Below are positions 10,476 to 21,811 of a stretch of 64,000 nt of DNA, one piece after another; the stretch's first letter is position 1, and every line of letters begins with the position of its first letter. A model generated the notes under the pieces. That model was not told the origin of the DNA. It saw only the letters and a list, made by a program, of their open reading frames with translations, and made no database searches. This DNA is from Ceriagrion tenellum (taxonomy: Eukaryota > Arthropoda > Insecta > Odonata > Coenagrionidae): contig OY720641.1 of NCBI GenBank assembly GCA_963169105.1, positions 4,293,258-4,357,257 of the forward strand. The letters are read 5' to 3'. Position numbers and translations under genes: made by a program.

Positions 10476-13400
10476 AACTGAAACTATTCAAAAGAAGGAA
10501 CGGTTCTGGAACGTTATATGTATTTCGTTCAAAATTCTACTTTCATTCCGGTAACGAAACTAAAGTCAAGCCGTACATAAAGTTTCATTCCGAACAGAAA
10601 TCATAATGAATAAGAAAGCGTATAGTTTCGTTCCGGAAAGATGCCTATTGCTGCTTGCTTGGTTCCGGTTTTGTTTAACATCTCTGGTCTAAACAGATAC
10701 AGAAGTTTCCTATACTCACCGACCAAATCCATAACTTCTCCTTTTGCTTTCTTTTTCGTCCACTGCCTTGTCTCCATCCTTATCTGCGCTCAAATACGTT
10801 TCAAATACGAGCGTTTTGAATTTATGTAAGAGGAAGCTTTGAAAATTATTTCCGTCAATTGTTTGGCAGATTAACCACGTCCTTTAAAGTTTTCCCTTTC
10901 GTATTCCTGTCGCCTAACTCAGCATTCCCGGCCAAGCTCTGCTAGCATTTTCTTACCGCCTCAACGGAACTACTGTCGTAGATTCGCTGTGGGCATGGGG
11001 AAAAATCATATCTAAGCACGTAACTGCAGCTCATATTATTGAGGAAATGATTTAAATGTGTGAATCGTCATTTCAGTGGTGAATGGAGGGAAAAAAATGC
11101 GCGTCTAGCATACTATGGGCTCTGAAGTGAGAGAAGACTGGAAGTAACGATGTAAGCATATTTTTTATTGTATATGCAAAAGTATTTTTGATTAATTAGC
11201 AAGAGTCTGGCACTAGCCCTTGCTCTCTGATTTAATTGCTGTAAATAATATGTCTTAGCTTGTGAGCGCATATTACAATTCCTTTGATGAAGGGCAACTA
11301 ATGTCCTCTCATACTGTTTAAGTTATATCTTCATAATTACTCCTGTTACCTCTCCAGGACTCTTCCGAAACCATATGAATACTTCGACCTCTGTCATAAT
11401 TCATAGGTCAAGAGGTCGGTCAATGGTGAGAGGCTAAGTTATGTATTTCTTTATTTATTGAAAAATATATATAATCCGTCCAGCCTTGGAAGGGAAAACG
11501 TGGGATTTGGAGCCAACTAAAAACAAACTCGAAGGTAGTTGCTTCGACATCTGCTGTAGTTTTGTGCTGAGGAATGCAGTGGCATAGTGATCTGATGGCA
11601 TTGAAGGAAGTTTTACATTCATATCACCCTCTGAAGAGTGGCAGTCATTATCAGAATTCATCAAACCGAAATTGGCTTTCTGTATTTCTCCACCCTCCTA
11701 TCCCATCAACTAATCTTAATATTCCGTCACGGTTATAGGGCCGTCCCTCATAGTTTTTCATCCTTGCAAGTTCGAACCTCCCAAATGCTCGGATTTTGGT
11801 GTAGTGTCCTGTATTCTTGTGCCTCACAACGTGCAATATTTATTCGTACAACTTTCACAACGGATTTTCGAGATTAATTCCAGGTTCCGGTAAACATTCA
11901 ATGGTGAACAAGTTTGGAAAAATCAATTGGAGCCGATGCAATAGGTGAAAAAAATCGTTTTTTTTATTAATTCAGAAATTTACCAACACAATAAACACAC
12001 TAATACGACATTAATACAATAAATGGAAATAGTAAATCACATGAATATAGTATACCTCGTGAACAATAACATGTTGTGTTGAGGTAACTGAAAAAAATTA
12101 AACATCACAGACTTCAAAATAAAAAAAAAGTCAATCTTAAGGAGAGCACTCCGTACATATCATATTTAAAAAAATCTATGCATTACAATTTTTCATAAAA
12201 AAGTAAAGAATATAAAATGAAACGAATACCTCGTGTTCATCATTACATTTTTAAAGCATTTAAGTTTCCTATTTGAGAAAATAATCCACTGGATATTGCT
12301 GTAGTAGCCATTTCTTTAAATTTTTTAAGAATACGTGTTTGTTCATTACAGAAGATATTTCTATTGGCACCAAATTTAAAAAAAATGGAGAACAAAATTC
12401 GTATTAACGTCTGTAAAACGCATTATAGGTTCGCGGTTTTGCAACTAATTTCTGGACTTCAACTCATCACAAAACACTTTTAGGTCCCCTAATAGAGGCC
12501 CAGATGTGGCATAGAAATTGCAAAAAACCATAAAAATGAACGGGTGTTATATCGGGAAAAGTTTTGTGACATGTCTCTTGCAATGGAATTTTCTCCTTTG
12601 CAAGTTAGTCTAGACTTCACTGAAGTGATTACTACCATTTAATTATGTTTATTCCGCAAAGTCGCATTTCGTGACTTTTTGGCAAAAAACCGGCTATTTC
12701 ATGATGAAAACCTATGACCATGACGTTAATGACTTTTTCCCGTCTCTGTCTATCACTGTTACGGGCATTGCATGCTTGGTTTTGAATCACCCCTTACAAA
12801 CACTGTGTAGGCAGTTTGCTTTTCACCTTTTGCCTGAAAATGACGGAATTTTCGGCAATCCAGTGAGATGACCACATATTGACATCATCCCCCTTTCTGA
12901 TCTCAACCCTTGTCTTCTTCCCGGTTCCTCGACCTCTGAAGAAAACCTCCCACTTCTGCCACACTCTCAGCGTTTTCGGCCAAATATGCATTCCTGTCCC
13001 CACCCTCTTGCCCGCCTCCCCCCACCCACTCTCTCCCCCTCTGGCATTACGTATTCATGACATCATTTTTTGGAATGGGCCCACGCAGCACTATCTATAT
13101 CCCTGCCGAAATGACGACCCGATTGTTCGGCCGCTTTGCTCCGGAGAGACGATAACGGTAAAAGCAATGGTAATACCCTTGCGCTACCTTCATAAATAAA
13201 CGCTGTTGTATCCGTCAAGAGGCAACCAATTTCTTGAATAATTGGTTAAGGCCCGGACTTTTTCCTATACAGCGCTAACTGGATGCATGAATAGGAGACT
13301 TACTTTCTTGGAGAACATCCATAAAATCTATTATACCGGATGGGTTCTCATTATGCCCCTTGAATAGTTATATCATATGCTTTTCCCAATTTGTCTCCTG

Positions 13401-13606
13401 CTTTAACTAGATTTATGGTGGAAATGTAAGGTTTATATATTGCACTATAATTTCCGCAATGAATTCGACCATTTTTTCTTTATTTCTTTCGACCATTGTT
13501 TTAATGCAAAGCATCATCACCAGGTGATAATTTTGGAATTGAATTTAAGCTTGAGCAGTTATGTTGCAAAGCATCAGTATCTGACACAGCAACATCAACA
13601 CCTGGT
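10476..13606. other. Unannotated DNA, partly very AT-rich
   Basis: No gene recognised. The part 11940-12420 is strongly AT-rich with A/T homopolymer runs. The part 12880-13200 is pyrimidine-rich, with a plus-strand frame (12879-13199) that has no known domain. Confidence 0.5.
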
Positions 13607-13891
13607 TAGTAAGAAAGCTTGCGGGATCTGATTATTCGTACCTCCATAACTCTTACTAATTGCAAAACCGTCGTATTCGATGAAATTCATCTTATATAGT
13701 TGGAGCTTCGTTATGCTGTTATCCCTGTCTCTCGTCTTATACCGTCAAACTCAGATTTTCTTTTTCACATAGTAAGAAAGCTTGCGGGATCAGATTATTC
13801 GTACCTTCATAATTCATAGTAATTGCAATACCATCATGTTCGATGAAATTCATCTTGTTTCGTTATGTTGTTATCCCTGTGCCTCGTTTTA
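13607..13891. repeat. Direct repeat of about 125-135 bp, two units
   Basis: Units at 13607-13741 and 13770-13891 both start TAGTAAGAAAGCTTGCGGGA and share GATGAAATTCATCTT and GTTATCCCTGT. They differ by scattered substitutions and by an insertion in the first unit (ATATAGTTGGAGC region). They lie in the same orientation with a 163-bp period. The divergence shows an old local duplication. No coding function is visible. Confidence 0.85.
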
Positions 13892-15814
13892 AATTGTTGG
13901 AATTTATCACCCGCTTCAGCAAAGGGGTGGTGGAAGAGAGGAAATATTTACCTAACCTCTTTGACTTCGTGCAGGAAGAGAGACGTGAGGAGTACGTCAG
14001 AATCTCCTTGAATGGAGATGCCGTTCCGTCGAAAGATCTTTCGTTCGTCCGCGAAACTTCATACTTCATTCATCCATAGCGAGAATTCGTCTCCCGGAGT
14101 TTTCCTTTTCAATCGCAAAGCCGACAATCTTTTGAAAGCTCCCTGCGCTCTCGTGAGGAACAATGGTTTCAATGCAAACAAGAGATGGAGGCGAAACGCT
14201 TACCGCAGCCGCGCCCTTCGACAGCGCTCAGCTACCTCCTTCACCAAGACGAACATTCCCGCCCCTCCTGGCCCAGCCCAACAATCCCATATGCCTCCTC
14301 GCAACAGAAGACCTCCTGCCGAGTCGTTCTTCCGAAGGTTATTGTTTGAGCTGGCGTTCGTGATAAAGGAGAAACTTCCTGTCCCAGGCCGATGCGTAAT
14401 ATTTGCGCGGACTTGCTTGCGGAAGGCATAGAATTGGATATTGAGTCTTCTGCTGTCAACAGCTTCCTCGGAGGAGAGGGCTTTTTCCTCTCCCTATAAC
14501 TAGCCTCTCCTCTGGAATGTTCCCGGGCGAAAATTAGTATTTTCAACTTGAGGCGCGGGAGTTTACTTTGCGCGGTGTAGAAGTAAACATTGAATGCCCA
14601 AGGTCAGTGTGTAGAAGGATGACCGATCTCATGGCAGAGGTATTTGATTGCTATGCGAAATGAATCAATTTAAAATAAAACCTGGATAGCTTGAGAATTT
14701 TACCCTGAAAATGAAAAAGTTTAAAGCATCTTTTATTATTTTACGTCTACGATTTTCTCTGTTATTAATCTTTACAAATCACTTGATTCTTCTATGGTTG
14801 GTTGACGTATTTCAAGTGAATAAGCTGATACATGCCAGGACAAATTAAGGAATGTAAAATAGCCGGAAATAGGCGTGAAAGGGAAAAAGAAATTACGCTG
14901 AGAAATTCAGAAGTGATGTGTGAAGAAAACAAGTTGAGTGGATGATTTTTCTTGGAACTAAGTGATTTTGTGGGTGGAGATTATTGTTTTTACTTTAATT
15001 TGTAAAAAGTACTTTCCTGCTGGAAACTTTTTGTGAGAGCCCTGTGTGCTACCTCAGTCGTTTTCGTCACGGAATGAGTCTTAACCAAACATACAATACA
15101 TTATTTTAATGGAGTCGGAGGTTTTTGAAATTATGTTACTTTATAGACGTTTAAATGGGCTAATATTGAGTATACCTACTTGAGTACCAGTTGAATTTTT
15201 AGGAATGAATATTGACCGGAGATTTTAAAATCTAGAATATTTGCCTAATAACCCGTCTATGAAGTCTAAATGATAGCCATTCTAATCCTTTATTCAGAGC
15301 TAACAGGAAGCTATTCTAAAGCTATGCGTTCGGCAATTTTTCTCAATTACTTAATGTTTATAACAACATCTTCCGTATTCGTGGGGGTTTGTAAAACATA
15401 AATATTTAGTTTAGCTTATATTTGACGAATTAAAAAATTTATAAATTATTATTTTAGTCCTATGTCCCACTAGCAAACGAGGGGACTAAATTGAAACGTG
15501 TTGCTTTTCAGTTGGGGTCCAATTTAATCTGCGGTCGTGGCTTCGTAGGATGTGGTTACTGGTTAAACCTTTTGCGGTACGCTTTCGGATCTATCTCTTT
15601 TTCGAGTCCCTCCATCCTTCCTCCACCGTCCCACAACCCAGCATCTTTATTATAGGGTCTAATAGCCTTTCACCATTATTTCATTCTCTGCTCAATGCAA
15701 TAGGGCCGCTTATCGGAGCGGGCGGTTCAGCCGCACCGACGTTCCAAAGGCACGAATGAACACGCCTGGCGCGAACCATCACACGCCCGTGACCTTAGAT
15801 TTGACGTGTCCAAA
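13892..15814. other. Unannotated DNA with a GC-richer patch
   Basis: About 13900-14560 is GC-richer and contains the plus frame 14012-14431 (139 codons) and the minus frame 14241-14546. Neither has a recognisable domain, and they overlap each other, so no gene is called. The remainder is AT-rich with nothing recognised. Confidence 0.45.
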
Positions 15815-16275
15815 GCTACAATTTTTCAGCAAAAGCCTGCGTTGCGGATCTGTTTCTATTGTAAAAAGATTACTTGGGAAGTGCGACGAAAAAGTTAGAG
15901 AAATCAGCTGCTTCTCCCTTGTTAGACCCCACTTAGAATACGCTGCCAGTGTTTGGAGTCCACGTGAGGTTGGCTTAAAACAGAGAACAGAGTTAGAACG
16001 CGTGTAGAGAAGATCAGCAAGATACGTGAAAGGCCGTTATGATAGTCTCATTAGTGTTACTGACCTCTTGCAAAAGTTAGGATGGGAATCGCTTTCAGAC
16101 CGTCGATTGAAAATTAGACTCAATCTTTTATGTAAATTCATAACAGATTTGTTTTCAGAAGATTTTATCAATATCTTACGACGTCCAACATTCTACGGTA
16201 GATCAGATCATGAGAATAAAATAAGGGAAATAGATTGTAAAACAGAAAGGTTTAAAATGTCGTTTTTCCCGTGAT
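15815..16275 (+). pseudogene. LINE (CR1/jockey-type) polymerase C-terminus, nearly open
   Basis: This translates to the C-terminal region of a non-LTR retrotransposon polymerase. It has VKRLLGKCDEKVRE, then LVRPHLEYAASVWSP, ELERV, and after one in-frame TAG (at about 16004, where related copies have Q) RRSARYVKGRYD, LGWESLSDRRLKIRLNLL, IREIDCKTERFKMSFFP. The same order occurs on the minus strand at 17880-18340 and in fragments at 53840-54180. The copy is 5'-truncated (no RT catalytic motifs) and carries just one stop in about 150 codons, so it is younger or less damaged than its relatives here. Confidence 0.88.
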
Positions 16276-16615
16276 CGATAAGTAACCATACCTAATGGCT
16301 GCGTTAAGACTTTTTAAGTATGTTAGCTGAAAGTTAGTGTAGCTGGTTAATTCATATGTCCCCTAATGCATGTTTCATAATCTGCCAAGTAGCGCCTACA
16401 CCTTGTATTGTATATTCCCTGCATGGCTGTTGTGTCACGGTTACGTAGTTACATTATTGAGAAGTGTAGTAGTTTCTGTAGCGTTTGTAGCTTACCAATA
16501 GTGTGATGCATGTTGGTGAAAGTTGATGTCTCCACTCTAGTTCATGTTGGGAATAGGTTACCCCCTGCCAAACACCCTTGTGGCGGCTTGTAGGGTAACA
16601 AGCAGATGTAGATGA
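16276..16615 (+). mobile_element. LINE 3' UTR (subtype C) with terminal hairpin and tail
   Basis: Directly follows the polymerase C-terminus. It ends with CCCCCTGCCAAACACCCTTG, then GGCGGCTTGTAGGGTAAC and GCAGATGTAGATGATG, the terminal hairpin and tail shared by all CR1-type copies in the window. Upstream, the 3' UTR is unlike subtypes A (1269, 17474) and B (21990, 54241), but it resembles 23945-24020 (GGTGAAAGTT block). Confidence 0.82.
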
Positions 16616-16674
16616 TGATTTTCGTCTTTGTTGAGTTACGGCGATGAAGTACGTAAATACTTCCCCCAGTAACT

Positions 16675-16752
16675 AATACACTTGGACCGGGAATCGAAAT
16701 GACTGACCGCTTTTCTCGGCCAATGCGCAGACCATTTCGCTACTTTGTACTA
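16675..16752 (-). mobile_element. tRNA-like SINE head, degraded
   Basis: Read on the minus strand: an A-box-like TAGCGAAATGGTCTGCGCA and, about 45 bases on, CATTTCGATTCCCGG resembling a B box and T arm. It lies just past the 3' tail of the LINE copy ending at 16615 and in opposite orientation. No second copy was seen in the window. Confidence 0.42.
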
Positions 16753-17473
16753 TTTCTCGGTACATTTAATTGATTTTTTTAAGAACTGACTTCCGCCGAT
16801 TGCACTGAATCCATGGGAGGAAGCGAGGAAAACTATTCTCCTTATGTTATTTACTCAGGTCGATTTCAATATCTACTTAATCTATCATTAATTTGATGGA
16901 ATCGGACCAAAGTACATATTTCTTAAGTGTTTACTGTGGAATCATTTTTTTATTCACGGAAAGGCTATGAAATACTGGTCAGAAGACTCGGATTCTGAAA
17001 CGTAATTAAGATGGCAGTTCCAACTGCTGGATGGAGAATTATCCACAAAAGGTTTCCCTTAGCTCCCGCCTGGGGAGACATCCATTCATGTAAGAATGGT
17101 TATTCATCGGAGGCCCGCCGTACGCACTCCCGCGAGATCTGCTGTGTTAACTCCACAGAGAATCTTTCGAATTTAGCAAATGGGTAAAGCACAATTTTAT
17201 ACGGGTTTCCCTTGGACTTCATGCCAAATTCAACAGACGTGCTCACCTGTATCTCCTCCCTTAAGAGATTTGGGAGGTGTCCAGATCCACCTCTGGTCTC
17301 CAAGCGAAGGACACATCGCGAGCATACCATTGTAACGGACCGAGGTTCCTGGTTCAACCTTCGGATTGAGCTGTTTCATAAGTAGTACGTAAGCGGGACT
17401 CAGGAAACGTTGTTGACAGGGAGAAGGAATAGGTCGGATAAGTAATGTTGGCAGGCGAATCCACGGACAATGA
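16753..17473. other. Unannotated unique DNA
   Basis: Nothing recognised. The minus frames 17100-17357 and 17230-17550 partly run into the adjacent LINE 3' end and have no domain. Confidence 0.5.
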
Positions 17474-17890
17474 CGACTACATCTACATCTACATAATACC
17501 CTGCGAGCCACCACGATGGTGTGTGGCAGGGGGTGAAGATCACCAAACATGCACTATTGCCATGCAAGTAGGATATTTAAGGAAGGCATGCTAGAGAACA
17601 GGGTCACATGCAGCTAGGTGGATAGTATCTACATAATAAGGAAGGGATTATTAGTTATTATTGCATGCATCATGCACTACAGACTACTCAAACTATATTT
17701 CACCCACCTATCCATTTGCTACGCTGCCTATTGTTCTCTCTTATAGTACGAGGGAAAAATGACATTTTAAATCTATCGGTACGACAATCTATCTCTCTAA
17801 TCTTGTTAATCTGATCAAACCTAGCATAATACGCAGGGGCTCTCAATATGTACCTCACGTCATCTGTGAACAACTTTTTCGAATTTACTT
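17474..17890 (-). mobile_element. LINE 3' UTR and extreme C-terminus (subtype A)
   Basis: The left end carries CTACATCTACATCTACATAA, then CCCTGCGAGCCACC and GGTGTGTGGCAGGG, which pair as a hairpin. Downstream bases match 1269-1590. On the minus strand, just before the UTR, the last coding stretch is readable in a shifted frame (FTDDVRYILR, then INKIREIDCRTDRFKMSFFP). A frameshift therefore lies near 17895 relative to the rest of the C-terminal domain. Confidence 0.9.
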
Positions 17891-17894
17891 AAAA

Positions 17895-18417
17895 GGTTTA
17901 ACCTAAATTTTAACCTGCGTTCTGATAGTAATTCCCATCCGAGTTCTTCTATTAAGCTCGTAACACTCATACATTTATCATAACGGCCTTTAACAATTCT
18001 AGCGGATCTCCTTTGCACACGCTCTAATTCTTTTATCATACCTTCCTCGTACGGATCCCATATACTAGCGGCATATTATAAATGAGGCCTGACAAGTGTA
18101 AAATCGCTTCTTTCTCGTACTCTCTCATCGCATTTCCCTAGAACCCTTTTTACGAATCCTAATCTACGGTTTGCTACACTAGTTATTTCCCTGATGTGTT
18201 TCCCCCATGACATGTCTTCACTGATGGTGACGCCTAAGTATTTAATTGATTCTACGTTACATATTTTGTTTTCTTTGATGCTATAATTATTCCGGGGAAA
18301 GCCATTCTTTTTCCAAAAATTCATAATCGCGCATTTCTTCAAATTTAATTCTAGCTGCCAACTATCACACTAATAATCAATCGCATCTAAATACTTAGGT
18401 AAAGAATGGATGTCCTC
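17895..18417 (-). pseudogene. LINE polymerase thumb/C-terminal domain, broken
   Basis: The minus strand gives IHSLPKYLDAIDY, a stop where relatives have W, then CDSWQLELNLKKCAIMNFW, YLGVTISEDMSWGKHI, NRRLGFVKRVLGKCDERVRE and LVRPHL. A stop then replaces the E of HLEYA (about 18078), followed by YAASIWDP, ELERVQRRSARIVKGRYD and LGWELLSERRLKFRLNLL. A stop after KEIRN at 18418-18420 separates it from the RT core. Domain order and sequence match 15815-16275. Confidence 0.9.
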
Positions 18418-18735
18418 TTAATTTCTAATTTCCTTATACACTACTGCATCATCGGCAAAAAGACGGAGCTTGCTATTTTTTACTACTGTATTCAAGTCAT
18501 TTACGTAGTGAAGAAAGAAAATTGGGCCTATCACGCTTCCCTGGGAAACACCTGATATAACTTTTACTTCGCCGGAGCTGACACCATCTAATACCACCCT
18601 TTGAACGCGTTCATGTAAGAAGTCTCCTATCCAGCCTACTATATTACTGTCTATCCCATATGATGCTAACTTCGCGAGTAACTTACAGTGGGGAACCTTG
18701 TCAAACACATTTTCTAAAGTCAAGAAACGCTGCAT
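18418..18735 (-). pseudogene. LINE reverse transcriptase core (palm motifs)
   Basis: The minus-strand frame carries NVFDKVPHCKLLAKLASYG, then WIGDFLHERVQRVVLDG, SGVSQGSVIGPIFFL and YVNDL, and the catalytic box FADDAVVY. The DD pair binds the metal ions of the polymerase active site. Upstream, QVDAAFLDF reads in another frame (about 18720-18750), so a frameshift splits the conserved LDFSKAFDKV-type block. The function would have been cDNA synthesis at the nicked target. This copy is inactive. Confidence 0.93.
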
Positions 18736-19258
18736 CTACCTGTACGTTACCTTCTCCGGAAACTAAAATATGGTGAACAAAAAGACCTAATTGAGTTTCG
18801 CAAGACCGTCCCTTTCTGAACCCATGCTGGTTTGTTATCAATAATTCCTAGCCGTCGAGATGTCCCATTATTGATGTAACTATTATATGCTCTATAATTT
18901 TACATGTTAGTGACGTTAATGATATTGGTCTATAATTACATGGCTGTTCCCTATCTCCGCTTTTATAAATTGGGGTCTCGTTTGCTATCTTCCAGTCTTT
19001 GGGAACCGCGTGTTCTTCGAGGGATTTGTTAAATACTACTTTAAGATACGGAGCAATTTCGAGAGCTAATTTTTTATAAACACGAGCTGAAATTTCATCA
19101 GGACCTGAGGACTTCTCCGGGCTAATGTTACTTAGTAAGGATACGATTCCACTACAAGATATATCGATCGGGGGCATTGGTTGTTGAAATCGGTCTGGTA
19201 TGATTTCGCGGAAACTATGCATAGGTTGATTAAAAACACTCTGAAAAAAGTAATTCAA
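18736..19258 (-). pseudogene. LINE reverse transcriptase N-terminal part
   Basis: The minus frame 18848-19258 has NYFFQSVFNQ, SPEKSSGPDEISARVYKKLA, FNKSLEEHAVPKDWKIA, PIYKSGDREQPCNYRPISLT and CKIIEHIIVTSIMGHLDG. A TAG then interrupts it (about 18858). The same frame continues as NQHGFRKGRSCETQLGLFVH before the frameshift near 18720. These are the fingers blocks of CR1/jockey-type reverse transcriptases. Confidence 0.92.
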
Positions 19259-19918
19259 ACAAAATTGTCCTTATCTAAACTGGAAGTTACTATTTCGCCT
19301 CTATCGTTTTTCAAGGAATGAACCGTTGACTTTTTAGTTCCCTGTACTTCCCTAACATATGACCAAAATGCTTCCGGATTTCCCTCTAGTTGTTCTCCAA
19401 GTACTTTTCTCTTGAATTCACTAAACGCTTTTCTAAGGGCTGCTTTTGCGGCTGATTTACAAATTTTATAATGTTCGATAGTATTTTTTAGGTCGCTATT
19501 AGCTACATTTTTATTCGTTTTTCTTAGTTTCACGTGGCTAACTCGTTGGCGTTTTAAACATTTTCTAACCTCCGCGTTGTACCGCCTTTGTTCCCTATTC
19601 TCGCTCTTATACTTATGAGGTATATATCTGTTGACAAGTGACCGTGTAATTTGGAGGAACTCTTTCCATGTATTGTCCGTATCACTATTTTTGCTGATGT
19701 TCACGAATTTTTCAAAAGATGTCCTTAAGTCACGCCTAAATCCGTTAAAATCTGCTTTCCCAAAAAGGAAAATCTTTCTTTTTATTTTGAAATTTTTTTC
19801 AGTATTTAGGGAAAATTTAACGTGTACTACCTTGTGGTCGCTTATTCCATCGACATTTTCATCTTTAATAACTTTATCAGGGATGTTTGTGACAATAAAA
19901 TCGAGAACATTCTCCCCT
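19255..19918 (-). pseudogene. LINE linker and end of endonuclease domain
   Basis: The minus strand reads NVLDFIVTNIPDKVI, GISDHKVVHVKFSL (the SDH motif of APE-type endonucleases), KADFNGFRRDL, FEKFVNISKNS, then the open frame 19255-19704 with VNRYIPHKYKS, AALRKAFSEFKRKVLG, GNPEAFWSYVREVQGTKKS and NDRGEIVTSSLDK. It then breaks at 19255-19265, where a two-base length difference from the duplicate at 19921-20138 shifts the frame away from NYFFQSVF. The sequence begins abruptly at 19918. Confidence 0.9.
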
Positions 19919-19920
19919 CA

Positions 19921-20138
19921 ATGTTACTTAGTAAGGATACGATTCCGCTACAAGATATATCGATCGGGGGCATTGGTTGTTGAAATCGGTCTCGTATGGT
20001 TTCGCGCAAACTATACTTTGATTGAAAACGCTCTGAAAAAAATAATTCAACAAATTAGCCTTATCTATACTGGAAATTACTATTTCGCCTCTATCGTTTT
20101 TCATGGAATTAACCGTTGACTTTTTAGTTCCCTGTACT
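19921..20138 (-). mobile_element. Second internal LINE fragment, duplicate of 19125-19348
   Basis: The plus strand starts ATGTTACTTAGTAAGGATAC at both places and ends TTTTTAGTTCCCTGTACT at both. The orientation is the same (minus), with scattered differences. The minus frame reads QGTKKSTVNSMKNDRGEIV and, without the break seen in the main copy, SSIDKANLLNYFFQSVFNQ. It therefore preserves the ancestral reading across that point. It ends within coding sequence at both sides, so it is not a normal 5'-truncated insertion. Confidence 0.88.
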
Positions 20139-21795
20139 ATTCTCAAAGCGGGAAAGGCGTTGGTGACAAATAGTGTAAGCGATATGAATAAAACAGTGGA
20201 AACTCACTCATTGCTCATACAAGGAAACTGATGAAGAATCACGTGTATATTGAACTGGGTGAAACATAACATCTTTAGTTTCATTCCCAGTCAGACCAAG
20301 TCGAGTAGTTGTTCAGGTGATACACTGAAAAACGAGCTGTTCCTCCAAACTTTTTTTAATATCATGGTACATTTTCATAACGTGTGTAAAGCTGATATGC
20401 GGGATGACCTCGGTCGAGCGATGTGTTAATAATGTGTAATATTTTTGGCAAGTGAAGCATAGAAAGATGCGAACATTGTACTCCATAATAGACCGTGATG
20501 CGCTTTTCATCCGGATCACAGGTATGTACTTGGCATTACAATTTCTATTTGATTATTATCCTTCAAAAAAGCGTTTACAGTTGTACGCATGATAATAGTT
20601 TTCATTTATTTCCTCGTCTGAGGTCAACTATTTACTCGTCTCTAAGTTTTCAATGAACGTGTTAGCTCTGTCGTTCAGTCCGGATTTTGGATGAAAGAAG
20701 GTTGCCTAAAAGTAGTTCTATTTTTAATTAAAAAAGGACTTGTTAGATAATGCTGTGGGACAAGGGTTGGGAAACTCATGGCACGCGTGCCAAATGTGGC
20801 ATTCCGGCAACTCGTTTTTGGCACGCGAAACAAGCACTGGCCAAATTTATTTAATTCTTTTTAGAGGACCTTCCAAGGGCAGGGACCAGGGAAAACCAGC
20901 CTACTTCTGAAAATACCAATTAAATTTCTCATTAAGGGACAAAAGCTTCCGTGCTCATCCGGCAACGATCAGTTGGCTTGTCTCGTCTCAATCTTTCCAT
21001 CCATTCAGTTCTACATGATTTATTCAATCATTTACCGATCAAGTATGTGTCAAAATATATGATTATAAAATCTTCAAAATGTTGTTGTGCGTATGAAAAA
21101 CTTTGGTGCCGAATATCTGCCCGATTTTTTGCTCTCATTCTAAAAAAGGCTGCCCACATCGGATATTGGATACCTTTTGTGTGAGTGGAATTTTTCTGAA
21201 CAACCTTTGAAGGAAATCTGGGATAATATAAGTTTTAAAAGATGTGATAAACTTTAGAATCCCTAGAAATAAAATCTATGATCCTCATTTATTTGGTTTT
21301 AGGGTGTGCGAAAGTTGTTACTTTTCTCTTTTGTATAATTGTAATTCTAGTTCATGTCTCATGAATCGTTCAGCCTTGGGAAATCCATGAGTCTAAAAGA
21401 GTGGGAGATTTGTGCTCGTTTTCTCTTCGAATGCACATTCAAAGACAGAAAACTGTCCGTCGAGATTTGAAATGCCATTTTTTTCCGCGGACGATCAGGG
21501 ACTTCATTGGCTGTTATTGATGATGGTAATGGAAACGGTAGCGTTGTTTTCTACTCATCTACTCTTATTTTCCTTCTTCATTAAACCTTCAACCTCTACA
21601 TGGCATGCTAATTAATGTGATGTTTTATGTGTCTGAAACTTTGTAATAATTATTGCGTTCCTACTTGTCTTTTAATAATAGCCCTGTGATTAGTGACTTT
21701 GTAGCGTTTGGAATGTCAGTATAACTGAACTCAATATCTAATGTTTCTCGTGTTGTATGAGTAGTGTACTCCCAACTCAGGTAATATAATGGACT
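20139..21795. other. Unannotated DNA
   Basis: No gene recognised. A short block at about 20765-20835 contains TTGGGAAACTCATGGCACGC and two TGGCACGCG motifs, which resemble hAT-type terminal regions. No inverted partner could be placed, so it is not called separately. Confidence 0.4.
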
Positions 21796-21811
21796 CTGTA
21801 TTCTGCCCTGT

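Larger units (their letters stand above)
17474..19918 (-). mobile_element. CR1/jockey-type LINE, 5'-truncated in the endonuclease domain
   Basis: This is the longest mobile element in the window, about 2.45 kb on the minus strand. In transcript order it has the end of the apurinic endonuclease domain (19705-19918, motif GISDHKVVHV), a linker (19255-19704), the reverse transcriptase (18418-19258), the C-terminal domain (17895-18340) and the 3' UTR with hairpin and tail (17474-17890). The 5' end is lost within the endonuclease domain, as usual for target-primed insertion. Several stops and frameshifts show it is dead. It lies next to a second fragment of the same family at 19921-20138. Confidence 0.93.

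Noticed and set aside
12300..12480. Loose similarity to 42660-42830 suggesting an old shared repeat
   Set aside because: Both are very AT-rich, and the matching blocks are short and spaced differently.
14012..14431. 139-codon plus-strand frame with a proline-rich stretch
   Set aside because: GC-rich patch, overlapping minus frame of similar quality, no recognisable family.
19631..20119. 162-codon plus-strand frame
   Set aside because: It is the antisense shadow of the minus-strand LINE polymerase fragments.
20765..20835. hAT-like end with TGGCACGCGTGCCA
   Set aside because: The motif resembles known hAT termini, but no inverted partner or target duplication was found.
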